Shown: in pieces, positions 59,403-64,000 of the stretch
Layout of the letters: every line of letters starts with the position of its first letter
How positions within the stretch are numbered: the first letter of the stretch is position 1
Assembly: GCA_002914845.1 (NCBI GenBank)
Contig: JXTC01000173.1
Coordinates: 433,464 to 497,463, forward strand
Length of the DNA stretch: 64,000 bases
Reading direction: 5' to 3'
Origin: Trema orientale
Taxonomy: Eukaryota > Streptophyta > Magnoliopsida > Rosales > Cannabaceae
Notes under the pieces: model-generated
The model's input: the letters and a program-made list of their open reading frames with translations, nothing else
Told to the model about the DNA's origin: nothing
Databases searched by the model: none
Made by a program: the position numbers and the translations under genes

Positions 59403-60600
59403 TATAGCTCAAGAAAATTTATGTCTAAATTCTAATTATTAGATTTATAACAAGGAGGATGGTCTATGATGGTGGTCTATGATCGCCATATTTCTTCTTG
59501 ATTTTTATTTTTGTTTTTAGCAAAATAATCGTAGTTTTAATTTTTTGGAAAGGATGGGAAGGAGCTTTAGAGTGTAAACGGCACAGGCATGCGAGGTAGC
59601 ACGGGAATGTGCCGAGCAACCAACAAGTAATTGGGAAAAACAGTATCATGCTGCTATGGTGGTTGCTCTCGTTTCATCTTTTTTTTTTTTTTTTTTTTTT
59701 CTCTCTCTCTCTCTCCTTTTAGTTATGCTCAGTTATGTGAGTTCTATTATTAGCCAGATACTGTTTCTTTTTGGTTTTGTTGTATAAAATATTGAATCTA
59801 TCTGTGATCTTATCTTGACTGGCTTTTATAGATATAATGTCCTCTTTTTTGTGCATGTCATCTTTCTCATAAGTTTGCTAAAGGGGAGACTGTTATTCTT
59901 TTATTGGCAACTTACGAAAAAAAAGTTCCTCAGTGTTATAACACTGAGATACTATGTCTTGACAACTAATGTTGACTCTCAGTGGTACTGATCTTGTGCT
60001 CTCAATTTCTATATTCATACAGCTTGAAGGGATTTCAAGCTCATAGACCTGACTGGAATCTCAGGTCACTTCTGCAGGTTGCAGATCTGGAATATCTCAG
60101 GAAGGATTCTTGAGATTGGGAGCTGCAGGGATTTCAGCTTTTGGACTACTTCGAGCGGGATGCTTGAAGAGACGAGTTGAGCTTCAACAAAGAATCAAAC
60201 ATTACTCACGGATCTGATCAAGGCCTAGAAGGGAGTTTTAGATCTTTAATTATTTAGATATGGTATAATTTGTAAATCTTTGACTGGATTGGCTTTCTTT
60301 ATAGTAGTTGGATTCTTTGCCCCTTGGATGTACACTCTGCTTGCAAAGTTGAACCATGATAATTGGCTGTGTCCGCTTTTATTTTCTGCTTGTGTGTTTA
60401 GATCAGATTGGTTTTGAATAATCTTCACAACACCTGGTAAATTCTCCAAATTGTAATTTGCAATGTGCATTGACACAGACGAAAACGAAAACCAAAAACC
60501 AAAGTGCAGGAGAAAACTAAGGCTCAGAGGTTGCTCTGGGCAAGAACAAACCAAACAAGTATATGCATTTTTCTTCTAAGATACCAAATTTGACCCCATA
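59403..60600. other. Spacer between the Copia fossil and MAP65
   Basis: Contains a T tract at 59680-59700 followed by CTCTCTCT. Two short stretches read as plausible protein on the + strand. One (59578-59679) reads TAQACEVARECAEQ followed by PTSNWEKQYHAA. The other follows a splice-acceptor-like TTCATACAG at 60023 and reads FQAHRPDWNLRSLLQVADLE to a stop near 60110. I cannot connect them to each other or to a known family, so no gene is called. Confidence 0.5.
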
Positions 60601-61302
60601 AAATGATGACTTTCACTCACTCGGGTATACATATATATACATACAAGAATCCAAGAAAAACAAAAGCAAAATCCATGAAGTCATGGTCACCACTACTACT
60701 ATAAAACATATTTCATAATAGTTTTCCCCTATTACTTGCAAGACTTCCAAGTCAAACTCCAAACCGTAAATCTCCCGAAGACACCATTTTTCCACAGTAA
60801 TTTTCTTCGAAGCAGACCGCATCGAACTTTTATGCTCTCAATTGTTAGTTACCATTCTCAATTTCTCCATGTAATCCTAACAAATTACAATCATAGTGTA
60901 CAGTTCCTTCCATATTCACAAGGTTTCCGCTGCTTTGATTGTGTACTATCCTCTAGCCTGTAAACAGCTGCCTGTTCCTGCATAACAATATTATCATCTT
61001 ACTACTCTAAATTGTAAACATGAAATTACAGTTGTATCACTTATTATTAGAAGTTGAAAACCAGCTTCCAAAAGCAAATACACAAAGACTCGAGAAGTAC
61101 ATAAACAGATAAACAGATGCACCTCAATATGGGGACAGAAGCTACCTAAGTAGGATTGCAATATGTGCCAGAAGTTATGTAGACAAATATAAGAGTTGAA
61201 CAATCTTCAACATAACCCATTACAAGGGTGATACGCAATAACAAAAATGCATGCGTGCTTGTGTGTGAGTATAACTAGATCTGCATAGTGTTATAGTATT
61301 TT

Positions 61303-61347
61303 TTTTTTTTTTTTGGGGGGGAGGGGGAGAGGGGGGGAGAGGGGGAT
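61303..61347 (+). repeat. T run followed by a G-rich tract
   Basis: About 16 T are followed by some 30 bases of G runs separated by single A or AGA. On the gene strand this is a C-rich tract followed by A16, lying 60-100 bases beyond the MAP65 stop codon. The G strand has enough runs to form a quadruplex. Confidence 0.85.
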
Positions 61348-61405
61348 TACATTGAAAAGGATTGAGATCTTAAAGTTGGCAGGGACAAACCGTTTTCGAT
61401 AATGT

Positions 61406-63565
61406 TCAACCATGCGGAGGAGATCCTAGCTCGGACCCACAAACAGATGCATATGACATTGTATCTTCCTTAGATATAGCTACAAAGTTCAATGGTGCGG
61501 TAGACAATCTTCTCATTTCCTTGAAGTATCCATTTTGGCGCCCAGAGTAGGACCGGGGTGTCATGAGCTCAGGAGTTGCACCACCAACTGAGTTTCGACG
61601 AGGTGTGGGAGTCATTGATCCATTCCCATTTGCACGGTATCCATTTGGCTTCCTAAAGCTGTTACTTTTCCTAGGACTTGGTTTAGATCCATATATTGAT
61701 TCCTTTTCCGTGAGAAGAAGATCTTGGAGCTTCTTCTGGTCCTGTAAAACGAGAGAAAGAGTGAAAACAAAACATAATTGCAGAGCTGAAGATGGGGCGA
61801 GGAAAGAAAAGAACTCGACTTTTGTCACTAACTGATGAGAATCTAGTTTATTTCATCATTTTTAAAAATTATTACTTGTTACCATTAAATTCAACAGAAA
61901 TCACAAAACCAGTAAAATATTAAGGCAAAAAAAAAAAAAATCAAAGCTTCAAAGCAGCACAACTGCATAACATAAATTACCCTGAATCTCTTCTTCTCCT
62001 CTTCTTTCTGTTGTCTGCTGAGTTTGTAGTCCTCTAATATTGAGACCAATCTTACCTGGAAACGTTGTTAATATTAAAATATAAAAGTTAGGGCAAATCC
62101 ATGGTGCCTAAAAAGAAAAGAAAAAAAATATACTCACCCCATCATATAGAAATAACATCTTTTCATCCTCCCACGCCACAGTTCTGTTTATCAGGTTGTC
62201 AACCATTGCTGAAAAAAGACCTGGTTAGCTCCATGCACTAAAGCCTCAGAAAAGGATAGACTACCAACAAAGGTAATACCTGGAATTTTGGTTACAGTCA
62301 CTCGAGCACGTTCTGCACGTTTAAGGTTTATGTGAGCACCTCTTCCAGCATTGTACCGGTTGTGATCCTGGAGTTCAATTGAAAATCTTCAGAGCAAGGA
62401 CAAACAATATTCTCTAAAAGTTAACAGAACCTGAGAACCAAATTCCAGTACTGTACAATTTAAATCTAACTCGTGACCTATGTGGATGTCGAATATGAAA
62501 GTCGAGAGAAGAATCACCGAATCAGCAAGTGAGGGAAAAAGTTAAAAACAAAAACAAATAAAAAAAAGGAGGTGCAATTATAGTCCGATCATTATATGTT
62601 GAAAGACCATGAAGAACAAAATTCTGGCTTACTAGGTTATATTCTTCGAGCCAATTTTCTTCTTCACAGGCAGCCAGCCACCGGTCGATCCTATCCATTA
62701 TTTCCTTTCGGCTTAAAGCCTCTTCTTTGGCTCTAACTATCTGTCCTTCAATGTTTGCAAGAAGTTCAGATGGATCTACCAGACCTGAACAGAAACAGCA
62801 GATTCATATTCACATATATTTCTAGAAAAACAAATTCCACAAACACATTTTATGAAGAGCTTTATTACAGATAATCCAAGTACCAGAGTCTATCATCGCA
62901 GTTGATTTCTCAACGGCTGTGCTAGTATCAGGTTCAATATGAGTGATTCTGCATATTTCTTCTAATTCTGCCCTCTTCTTCATAACAAGTTCCTTCATTC
63001 TGCTTGCTTTTAATTTAGTGAGCCTCTCAACTTCTTGTGATGCCTGTAAAAAAGAAAAGTAAGAATCAGGATCTAACATGTAAGAACTAATATTTAGATA
63101 TTCTGAGACCAATTTCATACCTGCTCAATGATCTCCATCGAAAGAAAACCTTGTTCTGTAATTTCTGATTCTGATTTTCCAAGGACAAAAGCAATCCTCG
63201 AAAAGGTATTCTTCTCTTCTCTTGACGAATCCATCAAGTTCCAAAGTTCAGACAGTGATGCCACAATATCTTTCAGCTGGAATTGCAAAGGTGTTATACT
63301 ACAGATAGATAAGAGAAAAGCATTACCATTTACCAAAGACGAGCAATACCTTCTGAATTCTTGCTTTTCTTTCTCTTTTTAATTTGAGAATAGTCAGTTC
63401 CAGGCCTTCCAATGTGCTATTGCTGATGTTTGTAGATTGTTCTATGCTTGTCCCGTGTAAGCTTGGATGCACGTCACTCACAGTCTGGCCAAAATCCAAA
63501 CCAAGCACACCACAGAGACAGTGGACCTCATTGACATATTCCAAAACCTTCTGAAGGCGATCAGA
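61406..63565 (-). CDS. MAP65 microtubule-bundling protein, C-terminal part
   Basis: Plant MAP65 proteins (PRC1/Ase1 family) cross-link antiparallel microtubules in cortical arrays and the phragmoplast. Eight exons on the minus strand: 63350-63565, 63121-63276, 62884-63043, 62633-62784, 62280-62367, 62138-62208, 61981-62055 and 61406-61741, with GT..AG borders and consistent phases, giving 417 residues to the stop. Conserved blocks are [57 protein letters not shown] and the microtubule-binding [20 protein letters not shown]. The C-terminal tail is basic and Ser-rich with proline-directed sites (KPSPRK, MTPTPRR, LMTPRS, GSPPHG), where kinases are known to control MAP65 binding. The tail ([35 protein letters not shown]) suggests the MAP65-6/-7 subgroup, stated with moderate confidence. 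The N-terminal dimerisation exons lie beyond the window; none was recognised at 63566-64000. Confidence 0.9.
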
Positions 63566-64000
63566 CTGTAAAAGAGAACGGTGCATAAGCATTATCAGAA
63601 TATTTACGGCAAATAACTAATTGAATCATCAGTCAAAAGCATCTAAAATAGACAAATAACTTTTCAGAAGCTAATTTTAAATTGTCCATCCAAAAGCTAT
63701 TAAGTTTTTTAAATCAATTAAACAGTAACATCATCAAAATGACTAAGACATCAAAGATTCAGCTAAATTGTTTTCTATCAATGCCTTACAGCATTAGCGT
63801 TTAAAAGAAATGTGTATGAATATACAGAAGAATAAGGAAGCTAGAGCATTTAGCTAAAAGTTTAATTGACACTATAAAACCTATTAAAAATATCAAAAGT
63901 AAACTGATGCACAAGGGTGGCTAAGCTTTATTTTACATGTGGGATCACAAACTAACCCTTCAAGCAAGAATTGAAAAGTAAATGTCAGGGTAACTAAGAA
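63566..64000 (-). other. MAP65 intron running out of the window
   Basis: Upstream of the acceptor at 63566-63570 no further MAP65 coding block is recognisable to the window edge. This is presumably intron. Confidence 0.7.

Noticed and set aside
61563-61835. 90-codon open frame on the + strand
   Set aside because: Antisense to the last MAP65 exon, whose protein frame is well supported.

Overview
The window is nuclear DNA of a flowering plant, most likely a eudicot. It is AT-rich, its genes carry many short introns with GT..AG borders, and its gene families (HAK/KUP transporter, IAR1, MAP65, NDR1/HIN1-like) and repeats (Copia, MULE, MITEs) are plant ones. I cannot name the species. All gene models were read by eye from reading frame, splice borders and family resemblance; nothing was searched or computed. 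Uncalled bases lie at 5323, 12435-12462, 25494 and 29244.

Layout. 284-4167 (+): a HAK/KUP potassium transporter gene whose reading frame is broken twice, probably a pseudogene, with an unusual acidic repeat near the C-terminus. 5854-16600: a repeat block without genes. It holds a foldback MITE, a direct tandem duplication of about 5 kb (6181-11153 and 11154-15223), a TIR transposon in each copy, a mosaic of inverted-repeat modules sharing one arm sequence, and two minisatellites. 17700-19370: a GC-richer unclassified repeat, perhaps an LTR fragment. 19804-20938 (+): a complete NDR1/HIN1-like gene with a two-codon first exon. 22324-22562: first of three related MITEs. 23900-29030: a decayed Mutator-like element with one readable transposase block and GGTTCATGAA-type motifs in opposite orientations on its two sides. 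30118-30960 (+): a three-exon gene for an acidic plant protein of unknown function. 33849-44206 (-): a complete 11-exon IAR1 gene (ZIP/KE4 zinc transporter family) with MITEs in two introns; a 32-codon membrane-type small ORF lies 122 bases upstream on the same strand. 47300-48111: fragment of an older LTR element. 48112-59397: an old, broken Ty1/Copia element of SIRE type with both LTRs, target-site duplication and an extra 3' region, inserted just downstream of the older fragment. 61406-63565 (-): the C-terminal 417 residues of a MAP65 microtubule-bundling protein; its 5' exons lie beyond the window.

The host genes show no functional linkage: ion transport, membrane/stress, unknown, zinc/auxin-conjugate metabolism and cytoskeleton. 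This is ordinary plant gene arrangement separated by transposon-rich spacers. The observations most worth checking are the foldback-module mosaic at 8.6-15.2 kb, the microprotein ORF upstream of IAR1, and the TGTTGCAACA palindrome repeated through the Copia element.
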